This document shows positions 43,426 to 55,440 of a stretch of DNA of 58,574 nt, piece by piece. Within the stretch, counting starts at the first letter, position 1. Every line of letters begins with the position of its first letter. A program made the translations under genes and the position numbers. Location: contig NW_014577585.1 of assembly GCF_000485595.1 (NCBI RefSeq), forward strand, positions 1-58,574, written 5' to 3'. Source of the DNA: Priapulus caudatus (Eukaryota; Priapulida; Priapulimorpha; Priapulimorphida; Priapulidae). The notes beneath the pieces are model-generated. The model was not told the origin of the DNA. It searched no databases and worked only from the letters and a program-made list of their open reading frames with translations.

Positions 43426-45160
43426 TGGGAATTAAATCGTCATGTCTCTTCCATATAAATATATTTTCTAGCTAGCTTGTCTGAGCGTTCATGTGTAAGA
43501 AAGTTAGCGAACAGACACTGGCTGCTGGAAAAATTGAGATAATGTTGCTTCAATGATACGCTGTTGTTTGGTGTGTTTTCGCGCGAAGCTGCTGTCAATA
43601 GAGCGTGTGAAGAGGGCTGAAGCGCACATCCCAACATAAAAACCGTAAAACAAATAAATTTGAAGGTGAGAGAAATTCCGGAAAATGACCCGGTATACGC
43701 CCTTATCGAGATAAAACACTAGAACATAAACTTAGGGATATGAACAACGCAGAAGGAAACGTGGTGTCCGAGTATAAACAAGATCACAAATATCCAGGAG
43801 TTACTACTAACATGACTAATCAAGGCGGGTGTTATTTGTTGTGTAATGTTACCTGAAAACAATGCGGTGTTTACCAGCGGGTTTCGTGCAAATTATATTC
43901 CAGTATACCCGTGGTAATCTAGGATTTTGTTTTCCACTTTCCCTGAAACAGTAAAAAAATTATGCAATGTGCTTAAATTAGCTTCCCATGCAGCTAGGTC
44001 AACCGAAATGTTCAAAGCATCCGACAGAAATACCAGCACACCTCTTTGTGCCTTTGAGAAGTCTTTCACCTAGACGGACAGCTATTCGCAGGGAAATCTT
44101 TGCACATAAATCACATGGAGGTCCAGACATGCGGTGCGAATTGTATTCGATTTTACGAGTTTAATGGCTTTTTGCACCTCGTTAAAAGTGGATCCTTGAC
44201 AGTTTTTAGAGGGGAATTGCTTCCCGCAGGAAGCCAGTGAGTCGTATTTTAGGAGCTGAACCACTGGGAGCAGTCGGTTACCGCATTCGTTTGACCTCGA
44301 CGCCCATATTTAATCAACACTAAGTAATACAATGTTATACATTGTATCATTACACACTGTTGTGTTTGAGTAATTGGCAAAACACTACAAAGTGGCAAGA
44401 AGGGGCACGGTCCGAGTGGGCGAGTATAGCTGCGGTCGATTTTAATTGGCTGTCATTCATTGTACCTCATGGTGAGAGCAAAAACGGGATCAGCGTGGCT
44501 AGAGAAATTGGTGCCTAACCTCTGACTAATTTTCCTTCTAAATCTAGGCAACGTAACCAGGTCACGACTTGTCGATGCTGATAACAGATTTGAGAGGGTG
44601 ATCTGAAAGAAAATTGCGTAATGGTTTCCGTGCCTAATTACTTTTAATTAGCTTCGAGCCGACGAGAGAGCGTGAGAGATTGTGTGGGAATACGTAAGAA
44701 ACGTAACATTGAAAACGTGAGGGAGCAAACGTACCCGCGTATATGCGTTCAAGAAGATTACTACCTATACATAGTTATATCGCATGCCATGTGCCGTTTA
44801 CATATATAATGAAACTATATGGAAATGGAATTATGAAAAAATAAATGGAATTATATTCTCGCTGGTAACATCAGGAATGTAGCCGACATCCTCGCGGCTT
44901 GTTGTCTGTTTGTTTGTTGCTTGGCGACGGCCGGTCAAACGGATATTGTTGTAAATGTTGCGACTAGTATGTCATTTCCAGTCTATCAGCCGTCGTGCGC
45001 ACTATACACTACAGCGCTCGCTAGTGCTGTAACAATAATTCCTGTTTGTTTATTGTTTATTCCACACTTAAAACCATTTCAAACAAATATACCGGCGATC
45101 ATGTGCGGTCAAGATATCACGCGAGAGCCCGCGGAAAACACAGCAGGCCTACTGCTGATA
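43426..45160. other. Unassigned intergenic sequence
   Basis: No gene recognised. 44630-44655 holds CTAATTACTTTTAATTAGC, an imperfect palindrome of homeodomain-like TAATTA words. The 133-residue + frame at 44921-45322 runs into a repeat and has no domain. Confidence 0.35.
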
Positions 45161-45710
45161 GGGTCTATGTCCCCCAGGCAGGGGCGTAGCTACGGGGGGG
45201 CCTGGGGGGGCACGTTGGCCCCCCACAAATTTTTTCTGTGGCCCGCCAGGTCCCCCCACCTTAAAAATTCATGGCTTGATCAAAAAAAATTTGAAGTAAA
45301 AACAATGCGCTTAGAACAGTAAAAATAAAAGAACGTTTGGATATATTGTGCCCCCCATGAAAATGTAAGGCCGCCCCGCAGTGCCGCCCCGCTGAAGAAA
45401 ATCGCTAGCTACGGGCCATGCTCCAGGGTACTGCCGGAACGTAGCTGGGTTACGGTCCGGTATAGACCGGAACGTAGCTCTGTAGATTAAATACTAACTA
45501 TGCTAATATGCCGACCGTACCTCGCCTACTCCATAACGAGTCTAGGGAGTTTGCGCTGACGCTGACTCCCTAAGCCTAACCCATAACCCTAATCGTGAAC
45601 CCTAACGTAACCCGTAACGATTCAGCTCCCGATAGTTACCAGGGGTCGTTCGCGCTATACCGGACCGTACCGGGTACGTTCCGGCAGTACCCGGGGGACA
45701 TAGACGCGCG
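45161..45710. mobile_element. MITE-5 with a second element nested in its left arm
   Basis: Outer arms: GTCTATGTCCCCC at 45163 and GGGGGACATAGAC ending at 45705, continuing with GGGTACTGCCGGAACGTA (45427) against TACGTTCCGGCAGTACCC (45675-45692) and CGGTCCGGTATAG against CTATACCGGACCG. Bases from about 45178 to 45425 have no partner in the right arm and are bounded by GGGGCGTAGCTACGGG and GCTAGCTACGGGCC, themselves inverted-repeat-like, so this block is a nested insertion. Confidence 0.75.
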
Positions 45711-46263
45711 TATGCAGCCAGTACGCCTAGCTAGACCAGTTTACAAAACTTTCGCATCTAGTTTGATGGAAACATTAATACGCACGAAGAAGTGACCTCT
45801 ATAAGAGAAGCCTACGAGCTTGTGTAGACTGCTAGGCGTACTCCTACCATCACCCCACACATCTATTTACTTTCTCGCTCTCTTCCTACTAGCTCTCTCT
45901 CTCCTCACTATATATCTATTGGGGATGTATCTGGGGATCTATCCTGATTTATCTATTCTATCTAACTTATGCCATCTATCTGATCGATCTATCAATCTAT
46001 ATTATCGATTTTTGTGTTTCTGGAACGGGCGTTCTTCTGTGCTATAATAATATATATATATATATTGTAATATCTATATACTATATTATATTATTAATAG
46101 TATATATAGTATATAATATATATATATATATACATTATATATTCTTTATTTATCTATAATTGTCTCGTATTATTTTCGCGTCCTTTCTCTCTGTTTTCGT
46201 TGCGATTGTTCTCTCAGAGTGACCTTAATTGACACTGCGTCAGTGATGTAAGAGGACTAAGGT
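45711..46263. other. AT-rich sequence with TA microsatellites
   Basis: TA runs at 46045-46065 and 46115-46131, and CTATCTAT words at 45950-46000. Nothing coding. Confidence 0.5.
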
Positions 46264-49200
46264 TGCGCCATGGTAGCGGGGTGGCGGGCGCAGAAGCTGG
46301 CACCAGCAATTACAGAATTCCACGACAACAAATGCAAATACCGGGCAACACAAATGGCAATCCCGGGAAACACAAATGCAAATCCGCACACAATATGCAG
46401 AAGCAGTCACAACACAAATGCAAACGTCAGGCTAACACAAATGCAAAATCCTCACGAACCACAATGGCAACGCACAAAGGGCAATGCAAACGCCAGCAAG
46501 CACAAGCAAGACTCACAACAGGGAATTCGGGTGGTTGCGGCTCGCGCCCCCGGCGGGGCCGCTACAGCCAAGCAAATGCAAACGCCGCCACAACACAAAT
46601 GGGCAAAAGTTGGCCTGCGCCGCGCCCGCGCCTGATACTGTTTGTATGGGCCGCGATTGCATCAGGAGTAAGATTAATCCAGGGATTCTTACTCGGCTAT
46701 CACTACTCTGATTGTTATACAGTCTGTTAACGCCGCGCTCACGCCGCTCCGCACACACGCTATCACGCTAGTAGTGGCCCGGTAGAGAATGGCTGGTAGA
46801 GGAGGAAGGGGGAGAATGCTGTGGAGAAGAGGAGGGGGAGAAGTCGGGTGGAGAGGGGAGGAAGGGGGAGAAGCTGGTGGAGGAGGAGGAGGGGAGAAGG
46901 GGGAGAAGCTGGTGGGAGGAGGAGGGGGAGAAGGAGAAGGCTGGTTAGAGAAGGAGGAGGGGGAGAAGCTGGTGGAGGAAGGACGGAGGGGGAGAAAGCT
47001 GGTGTGAGAAGGAAGGAGGGGAGAAGCGGGTGGAACGAGGGAAGGAGGGGAGAAGCTGGTGGAGGAAGGAGGGGGGGAGAAGGGAGAAGCTGGTGGAGGA
47101 AGAGGAGGGAGAGCTGGTGGGGGTCGGAGGAAGGGGCGAAGGGAGAAAGCTGGTAGAGAAGGGAGGAGGGGGAGAGAGCTGGTGGGGAGAAGGAGGAGGG
47201 GGAGAAGCTGGCTGGAGAAGGAGGAGGGGGGAGGGAGCGGGTGAGAGGGAGGAAGGGGAGAAGCTGGTGGAGAAGGAGGAGGGGGAGAAGGGAGAAGCTG
47301 GTGGGAGGAGAGAGGAGGGAGAGAGCTGGTGGGAGGAGAGGTAGGGGAGAAAGCTGGTGGAGGAGAGGAAGGGGAGCAGGCTGGTGGAGGAAGGGGAGAA
47401 TGGGGAGGGAGAAGCCTGGTGAAGAGGGAGAAGCTGGTAGTAGGAAGAGAGGAGGGGGAGAAAGGGAAGCTGTGGAGGGGCAGGAGGGGAGAAAGGGAGA
47501 AGCTGGTGAGAGAAGAATGGGGGGGAGAAGCTGGTGGAGAAGGAGGAGGGGGAGAAGGGGAGAAGCTTGGGTAGAGAAGGAGGGGGTAGGGGTGAGAAGG
47601 GAGATAGCGCTGGGTAGAGGAAGGATGTAGGGGGAGAAGCTGGTGGGAAGAAGGAGGAGGGGAGAAGCTGGTGGAGGAAGGAGGAGGGGGAGAAGGGAGA
47701 AGCTGGATGCGGGAGGAGGGAGGCCGTAGAAGCTGGTGGAGGGAGGGGGAGAAGGGGAAAAGGGCTGGGTGGAGAATGATAGGGAGTGGAGAAGCTGAGT
47801 GGAGGAGGAGGAGGGGAGGGGAAGCTGGTGAGGAGGAGGAGGGGGAGAAGGGGAGATAGCTGGTAACAGACGAGGAGGGGGAGAAGCTGTGGAGGGAGGA
47901 GGAGGGGGTTAGAGGCTGGTGGAAAAGGAGAAGGGAGAAGCTGGTGAAGAGGGGAGAAGCACTCTCCCCTGCCTCCTTCTGCTAGCCAGCGTGTTCTCCC
48001 TTCTCCCGCTGGCCATCCTCCACCGAGCTTTCTCTGCTTCTCCCGCTCCTCCTCCTGCCACCAGCTTCTTCCCTCCTCTTCGCTCCACCAGCTTTCTCGC
48101 GCATTCTCCCGCTGCCTCGCTTTCTCGGCACGCAGCCCTTCTCGCCCGCTACCGTTACTCCACCGTAGCTTCTCCGCCCTCCTCCTTCTTTACCGCTTCT
48201 CGCCTTCTCCCTCGCTCCTCCTGCGGCACCAGCTTTCTCCCTTGCTTCGGCCCCCTCGCTCGCTTCCTCGCTACGGCAGCTTCTGTCCCTTGGCCTCCCG
48301 GCCTCCTCCTTCCACCAGCGTTTCCTCCTTCTCCCCGCTCCTCCTCTCTCCACTGCAGCTTCTGCTTGCTTTCTCTACGCACCCAGCTTCTTGGTCTTCT
48401 CCCCCTCCTCCTTGCTCCACGCAGCTTCTCCCCCTCTCTTCTCCAGCCGCTCTCTCGCGCCCTCCTCCTTTCGTTACCAGCTTCTCCGTTCTCCGCGCTC
48501 CTCTCTCGCTCCACCAGCTTCTCCTTCTCCCGCTCCCTCCTTCTCTGCAGCCTCTCCTTCTCCCCCTCCTCCTGTCTCGCCACCAGCTTCTCCCCCTCCT
48601 GCGCTTCTCACCGAGGCTTCTGCCGCCTTTCCATGCCTGTCTCTACCGAGCGTGTCGTGCCGTTCTCCGCTGCTCCTCCTCCGCTCCACCGAAGCTTCTC
48701 CCTTGCTCGCCCCTCCTCGCTTCTCGGGTCCAGCTCTCCGGCTTCTCCGCCCTCCTCTGCGCTCCACCAGCTTCGGCCTTCTCTGCCGCCCTCGCTCCTT
48801 CTCTTACCAGCTGTTCTCCCGTTCTCCCCGCTCCTCCTTCTCCACGCAGCTCTCTCCGCTCCTCCTTCTCTCCACCAGCTGTCTGCCCCCTGGCCTCGCT
48901 TCTCTAAGCGCAGCTTCTCCTTTCTCCCCCTCCTCCTCCTCCAGCCATGCTTCTCCCTTCTCCCCTCCTCCTTCCTGCTTAGCCGAGCTTCTCCTTCTCC
49001 CCCTCCTCCCTTCTCCGAGCTTCTGCCCTCGCTGCCTTCGTCTGAGCTTCTTGCGCCTTTGCTTCGCCCCTCCTGCTCCTCCACCAGCTTCTCCCTTCTT
49101 CCCCTCCTCTTTCTCCTACGCAGCTTCTCCCTGCTTACGAGCAAGGCTTCTCCCTTCTTCTCCCCAGCGCTTCCCTTCCTCCTCTCTCGCAGCCGAGCTT

Positions 49201-49872
49201 CTCCCCCCCTCCTCGCTCCTCCACAAGCCTTCTTCCCTGCCTCTTTGCGCTTCCACGTCGAGCTTCTCCCTTCTCCCCTTCCTCGCTTCCTGCCACCAGG
49301 CTTTCTCTCCTTCCTCGCGGCTCTCACCCGCTTCTCCCCTCCTCCTTTCCACGCACTTCTCGCCCCTCGCCTCCTCTACCGCTTCTCTAACCGGCATATT
49401 AGGGCGTGATAGCGTGGTGTGCGGAGGGGGAGGGGGCTTAACCAGCTGTAGTAAATCAGGAGTAGCGTGATAGGAAGTAAGATATCCTGATTGATCTCGC
49501 TGCCTGATACAAGTGGCGCCCAGTACCAAACAGTAACAGGCGGGCGCGGGCAGGGGCAGTTTTGCCATTTGGTGGTTGTGGGGGGGTTTGCGCATTTGCG
49601 GTTGATGGAGTTTGCGTGTGTTGTGGCGTTTGCTTTGCGTTGTGGCGTTTTGCTTGTGTTGTGGCGGTTTGGCATTTGTGTTGTGAGATTGCATTTGTGT
49701 TGTGACGGTTTTGGCATTTGTGTTGTGGTGATTTTGCTATTTGTGTTTGTGACGTTTGGCATTTGATGTTGCGCGGATTTGCATTTGTGTTTGCGGGATT
49801 GCATTTGTGTGTGGGATTTGCATTTGCTGGTGAGCCTGTACTGGCGCCAAGCCGGCGGTTACATGGGGCGTC
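46264..49872. mobile_element. Foldback-type element, about 3.6 kb
   Basis: The two halves are reverse complements in the same layered order around a centre near 47955. Outermost are GCGCCATGGTA..CTGGCACCAGC against GCTGGTGAGC..TGGCGCC..CCATG. Next come arrays of an ACACAAATGCAAATCC-type word (46320-46615; complement 49560-49830). Next is a GC-rich segment with GATACTGTTTG and ATCAGG..GAGTAAGAT (46610-46720; complement 49410-49560). Innermost is purine DNA built from GGAGAAGCTGGTGGAG units (46785-47955), facing pyrimidine DNA with CCACCAGCTTCTCC (47960-49385). No credible gene. Foldback elements of flies share this tandem-repeat-in-arm design. Confidence 0.82.
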
Positions 49873-50460
49873 GTCCGTCGTACGTCCGTCCGTCCGTCCG
49901 TCCGTCCGTCAACATTTGGCTACGATCAACGATAACTTGAGAAGCGTTTAACCCACATGGTTCAAATTGCATACAGTTGTTACTCCTATGGGAGTGATGT
50001 GAACGTCCTATTTTGGAGCACATCAGTTCACCTACTTTCGAGCCACGCCCACTTTTTGGCAAAAATGGAAATGACCATAAGTCAGTTCAGGTTTAACGGA
50101 TTTTGCTCATTTTTGCTATGTGAATGAATAAGGACTGGCCCTAATTTTTTTTTAATTATGCAAATTTGGTAGATTTTGGCAATTTCACTATGAATTTCAG
50201 TGTCTGCCTACGGTCAACGATAATTCAAGAAGCGTTTGACCAACATATTTCAAATTGCATACAGTTGTTACTCCTATGGGAGCGGTTTGAACATCCTATT
50301 TTGGAGCACGCCAGTCGACCTACTTTTGAGCCACGCCTACTTTTTGGCAAAAAAGAAAATGGCCATCTAGATTCATTCGATTTTGTTAAATTTTGGTATG
50401 TGAATGTCTAAGGCTAGCCCCAAAACAGTTGATACTTCTATGGGAGAGATGACAACGTCC
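49873..50460 (+). mobile_element. Dispersed repeat R6 with 288-bp tandem duplication
   Basis: Opens with a CGTCCGTCC run and CAACATTTGG. Units begin CTACGATCAACGATAA (49920) and CTACGGTCAACGATAA (50208), 288 bp apart, and share TTCAAATTGCATACAGTTGT, TACTCCTATGGGAG, CCTATTTTGGAGCAC and GAGCCACGCC..ACTTTTTGG. A third partial unit starts near 50426. Confidence 0.85.
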
Positions 50461-52388
50461 TATTACGTTTATTTCGTCTAACTGGTTAACAACTTTACAA
50501 TCATACCTATATATACGCAGGTATACGTGTAATATATAGCGTTTTAGATTCTTCGTTAAAGTAATTTGACTGGAATATTTTATTGCTTTTAGAATGGCAA
50601 TCACATAGGCGTAGCGCCATCTCTCGCCCAGATTTCAGACTTTCAGATCTGAAACATTTATTTTCGCATCAAAAATTACGCATATATTATTATCAAGAGT
50701 ATATAATGGGAGATATGCTATATAATGGGAGTTCCCCCATATATACTCTTGCTTTATATATCCCCCATCCCTCTTCTATCTCACCCAAAGTGAGCTACAG
50801 TGTCATTGACACTTTCATTCTTATAAGTTCTCTCTCGCTCAGAGAGATAGAGAACGCGGGTGTGAAAACGGTGAGCGTGAAACTGACAGGTAGGTTGGGT
50901 GGGCGTGTGGTTAGTGGTTATACAGAACAAAGAGAACGCAAGAAGAGACTAATAAATGATAACTGAAGATGCATACACGTCAAGAGTGCATAATAGAGAC
51001 GTGTGCCCGCTGACAGGCAGGCAGGCACAAGCGCACACTCACGTACGCACGCACCAAGACCGAGAGAGGGGTGGAAGGATGAGGAAGGGATGGAAGTATA
51101 AGCGCGCTTGTCTGCCTATATCAAAATAAAGCCCCATAAATCGACTTACATATATTATGTTGTAGTATGTACTGACGTTTGCTTTTGCAACTGACAAGCA
51201 TTGTAACGCATACCAAACAATATCAACAGAGAATTTGACGATCGCTTTGCAGAGTGTAATTATCCAACCTACTTTACTTCACTCCACACATCATATTTAA
51301 CCTACCTATCATATAGATCAGTAGCTATAATTAGGCGATGCTGTCGGCGCTGCTATCGTAGAGGAATTGGGTGTGTACGTCCACTGCTGGTGGGAGGTAC
51401 ACATGAGAATACTGATGGATGTAGGAGAGGGAGGCTGCGGCCTTCCTGCCTGCCTCACTAGCACTATAGAGTCGCTAGCTCGCACTATTATTCTTTGCCG
51501 GTGCGAGTTTATCAACATGGTTTTCATTTAGCAAATGGGTAACGGCAATACCGTCAACAGGAGCGCCGCCCAAAGGTAAACAGGGTGCCGGGCCCCGTGG
51601 CGCACGCTCCGCACGACTTCCTACTGTTTGTTTAGAATGAATTAGAGCAAAATTTGAAAACCAAAACGATCCGTTAATTGCGCGTCGCCGCTGCCTGGCC
51701 GCGCGCCGGAGCCGCTGTTTGCGCACGTGGGATGACACGAAAGATCAAAGCTGGCGAGATTCAAGATGGCCGCCGACCGGACGGTTGCGGCGAGCGTGGC
51801 GCTGACCGGCGTGGCGCTTAAGCGGCGAAAACCGCGCGATTATAGTAGCAATGATGAATCCAGTGCATGAACGTATATCTTCCACAAATAGACCACCTAT
51901 ACGTGGCCGATACCGCCGCTTATGGGAAGATATATTTATATAGCATAGGCCTATATAGTGCCATTTTAACCATACTTCTTTGGCATGCAAAATTTTTATT
52001 GTAAGGAATTTGAAATAATATGCTCGGGCTTTATTCTCAACCATTCGATGACCTACGAATCTCATATAGTAAGGTGGAACCATCATTAAGTCGATATAAT
52101 CTACTAATGTATCGTGCCTCTAACTTACTTATCGTTCCGTGTTGTTTGAATTATCGCAGCGGCTGCAACTATGCGAGAAGTGATCTCTGAATAATAGCAT
52201 GGCGACATGAATGCTCCTGTGGGACTGTGGTCGCCTTCCTGTAGACATCGTGAGCTGTAACTGCATGCGTTTTTCAGCTGGGTAGCTTCTCGTGTTGTGT
52301 TTTCCCTTTCATCGCCGCGGTGATTTTATTGCAGCTAGCGGCAGTTATGAAAGGAGCGCATCCAGCATAACCGGCAGCTGCTACTGAT
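50461..52388. other. Unassigned intergenic sequence with a CpG-rich block
   Basis: 51540-51840 is CpG-rich and includes CACGTG (51724-51729) and AAGATGGCCGCC (51763-51774), a YY1-like motif often found at animal promoters. No recognisable exon is attached. The rest is unassigned. Confidence 0.4.
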
Positions 52389-52598
52389 CTGCTTCTGCTG
52401 CTGCTGCTGCTGATGATGATGATGATAATGATGATGATGCTGATGATGATGATGCTGATGTTGATTGTTATGTTGCTGTTGTTGCTGCTGCTGCTGCAGC
52501 TGCTACCGCCGCAGCCGCCGCCGTTGCTGCTGATGCTGTTGTTGTTGTTTTTATTGTTGTTGCTGTTGATATTGTTGTTGTTGTTGTTGTCGTCGTCG

Positions 52599-52642
<44 letters not shown>

Positions 52643-52815
52643 ATTGCCGTTGTTGTCGTTCCTGCTTTTGATACTGCTGTAGATGATGATGACGATAATG
52701 ATGGAGGAGAAAGAGGAAGAAGAGGAGGAGGAGGAGGAGCAGGCGGAGGAGGAGGAGGAAGAGGAGGAGGAGCAGGAGGAGCAGGAGGAGCAGGTGGAGC
52801 AGGAGGAGGATGAGA
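52389..52815. repeat. Trinucleotide tracts: TGC/TGA/TGT, then GGA
   Basis: 52395-52680 mixes TGC, TGA and TGT triplets; 52700-52810 is GGA/GGAGCA-rich. The Leu/Met run translation is an artefact. Confidence 0.95.
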
Positions 52816-54189
52816 CGTAGGAGAGGAGAACGTCGTTAAATCTGCTTCTCCCTGTTCTACTCCTGATGATATTCTGCCACTGATTTTGTTGATGTTGCAG
52901 TTTTGATGGTGCTAATGATGTTTATGTTTTGGCGAGAATATATACTCGTAATTGCAAGGGTGTACGTGTTTGTTGGCAAGTTGGAGTCATCGGCGTTTTT
53001 TTAATTGCGTGCCCACGCTTTTAATAGAAGCACAATCAATCAATCGATTGATGAGGAGTATCTGCAGTTATTCGATTATGAAGCCAATATGGGCCTAGCA
53101 ATCCGTGGATACACGGCCTATTAATAAATACGCCTGATAATTGACGCTGCGGCCCTATTGCGGCCCAAGACTCTTTTGCGCCTTTCTCTAATAGGGTCCT
53201 TTGTTGATTTGCCTTGCGGGATTCCAACTTAACGCGAAAATGCGAAATATATAATTGGCGAGCGTTCGCGCGCTGCTGCCAACACATGGCGCGCAGCTTT
53301 TCCGCCTCCTTATTTATATGTTAGCGAGCATAATGACAGCGGTATTAGATGCGCATAGGCAGCTCAGCGTTGACATCACACCCAGTCTCCCGGCGACCAC
53401 TGGCGCCGTTGCCGCGGCCACAGCGGCGGGAGGCGCGAAGACCAGCGGTCTCCATAATGAAAACCAAATTTCGCAGATCGCGTTTCGCGCAAATAATGTT
53501 TATATTTACAGGCAATTTGCTGTAAATTAAGCGAGGGTTGCGACGATGGAGTAAATTTGGGCGGCGATGTGGACAAATGCTGTTTGTTTGCGCATCGATT
53601 AGGCAGCGCTCTGCGCCCGCCAGAAACGAGGGTTTACTCCATTACAGAGCGGCCATCTTGCGTGCGAGCCCAATCTCGATTTAGCGTCGGCCTTAGAGGG
53701 GAAATGAGAAAAGCGGCTATCGATAATTCAAACCAACGTCTTCGAGTCGGCAGGGCCACGGTATTTTCGCAGCGATAAATTGGGAAAGTGAATTGTCCAC
53801 GGCCGGTGTATATAGCCTGGCCGCGGATATTTATGTCTGTCTTACATAATAGGGGTCGCTGATACCACCAGTGCGACCCTTCAACACACGTGCACTCCCG
53901 TATCTTTTCCATGCGGTGTGTGTGCGGGAGGGGAGCAAGGCATACTAGCCCACACATTTCTATAGAGACGTCTATGAACGTGTGTCTGCGTGTACTATCA
54001 CGTTTCCAAAAGGGCAGCAAACATCCTTCTCGCGTTGCGGGCCCCAGAGCGAATAATATAACACTTGCGTAACGACAACCCCCTATAGAAGGCTATATAC
54101 GCAACGAGACGGAGAACGTGTGAGTTTAGGCAGGTTAGCAGACTGTGTTCATTGTGCCTCCATAGGCAATACATCCCCAGACAGCAGGG
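52816..54189. other. Largely unique, non-coding sequence
   Basis: I see no repeats shared with the rest of the window. A reverse YY1-like word GGCCATCTTG lies at 53651-53660. Frames up to 128 residues have no domain. Lack of repeats over about 1.3 kb is unusual for this window. Confidence 0.4.
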
Positions 54190-54193
54190 CCTA

Positions 54194-54236
<43 letters not shown>

Positions 54237-54278
54237 TATATAATATATGTGTATATATATATATATATTATATATATG
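54190..54278. repeat. TA microsatellite
   Basis: Alternating TA over about 85 bp with two AATA interruptions. Confidence 0.95.
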
Positions 54279-54494
54279 CAGGTTGGCCAGTCGATTTATG
54301 CAAATAGCGCAGCTCTCTCTCTTTCTCACGTGCGCGAAAATACACCCGAAATTATTATCCAATTAGAGCGGATTTCAAAAGCCGGCTTAAAATAAACAGC
54401 TGGTGGTTGACGCAATGTTGTGAAAATATTGTTGCGATATTTCGGCTCGCAATGTTTGTGATCAGATTGCAGCAAAAGAGATCGCCGCCATGAG

Positions 54495-55440
54495 CCAAAC
54501 AGCCGCATGTAACTGTAGTGTGTCACAGCTACGGGTTTACACAGCCGCATGTTACTGTAGTGTTTCACAGCTACGAGTTTTACACAGCCGCATGTTACTG
54601 TAGTGTTTCACAGCTATGGGTTTTATACAACCACGTATAAATGTAGCGTGTCAGTACAGCTACGGGTTTTACACAGCCGCATCTAACTGTAATATCTCAC
54701 AGCTACGGTTTTTACACAGCCACGTGTAACTGTAGCGTGTCATAGCTACGGGTTTTACACAGGCGCATGTAACTGTAGTGTGTCACAGCTACGGGTTTTA
54801 CACAGCCGCATCTAACTGTAATATCTCACAGCTACGGTTTTTACACAGCCACGTGTAACTGTAGCGTGTCACAGCTACGGGTTTTACACAGGCGCATGTA
54901 ACTGTAGTGTGTCACAGCTACGAGTTTTACACAGGCGCATGTAACTGTAGTATGTCACAGCTAGTTTTTATATAACCCACGTAAAATGTAGCGTTGTCAC
55001 AGCTACCGGGTATTTACACAGCCGGCATTCTAACTGTAATAGTCTCACAGTACGTTTTTACACAGCCACGTGTAACTGTAGCGTGTCATAGCTACGGTTT
55101 TACACAACAGCGTCATAAATGTACGTGTCATAGCTACGCGGTTTTTTGTGTTTACACAGCCGCAATGCTCACTGTATATCTTTAGCACGTCTACGATTTT
55201 TTCACACAGCCCACGTGCAACTGTAGCGTGTCACAGCTACGGGTTTTACACAGCCGCCAATGTAGTGTAGTGTGTCTGCGCGTATTCGGGCGTTTTACAC
55301 AATCACGTGTAAATGGTAGTTGTGTCAACAGCTACGGTTATTACACAGCCAGTGTAACTGCAATGTGTCAGCTACTATAGCCTTACACATCCGTGTGAAC
55401 CTTTGTCGTAGCAACTACCGGGACGTCTCCGATAGCTTTC
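54495..55440 (+). repeat. 43-bp satellite array, about 20 units
   Basis: Unit: CACAGCTACGGGTTTTACAC then AGCCGCATGTAACTGTAGTG and TGT. Copies start 43 bp apart (for example 54541 and 54584). Two unit variants alternate, one with GCCGCAT and GTAGTGTGT and one with GCCACGT and GTAGCGTGT. After about 54960 units carry many small insertions and deletions and fade out near 55440. Confidence 0.93.

Noticed and set aside
46789-49470. Gly/Arg/Glu and Ser/Leu/Pro frames up to 496 residues
   Set aside because: They are the purine and pyrimidine arms of the foldback element; open because of composition.
52413-52682. Met/Leu-run frame
   Set aside because: Trinucleotide repeat artefact.
54495-55440. CRISPR-like array
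   Set aside because: Units are contiguous 43-bp tandem repeats without unique spacers, in an animal genome.
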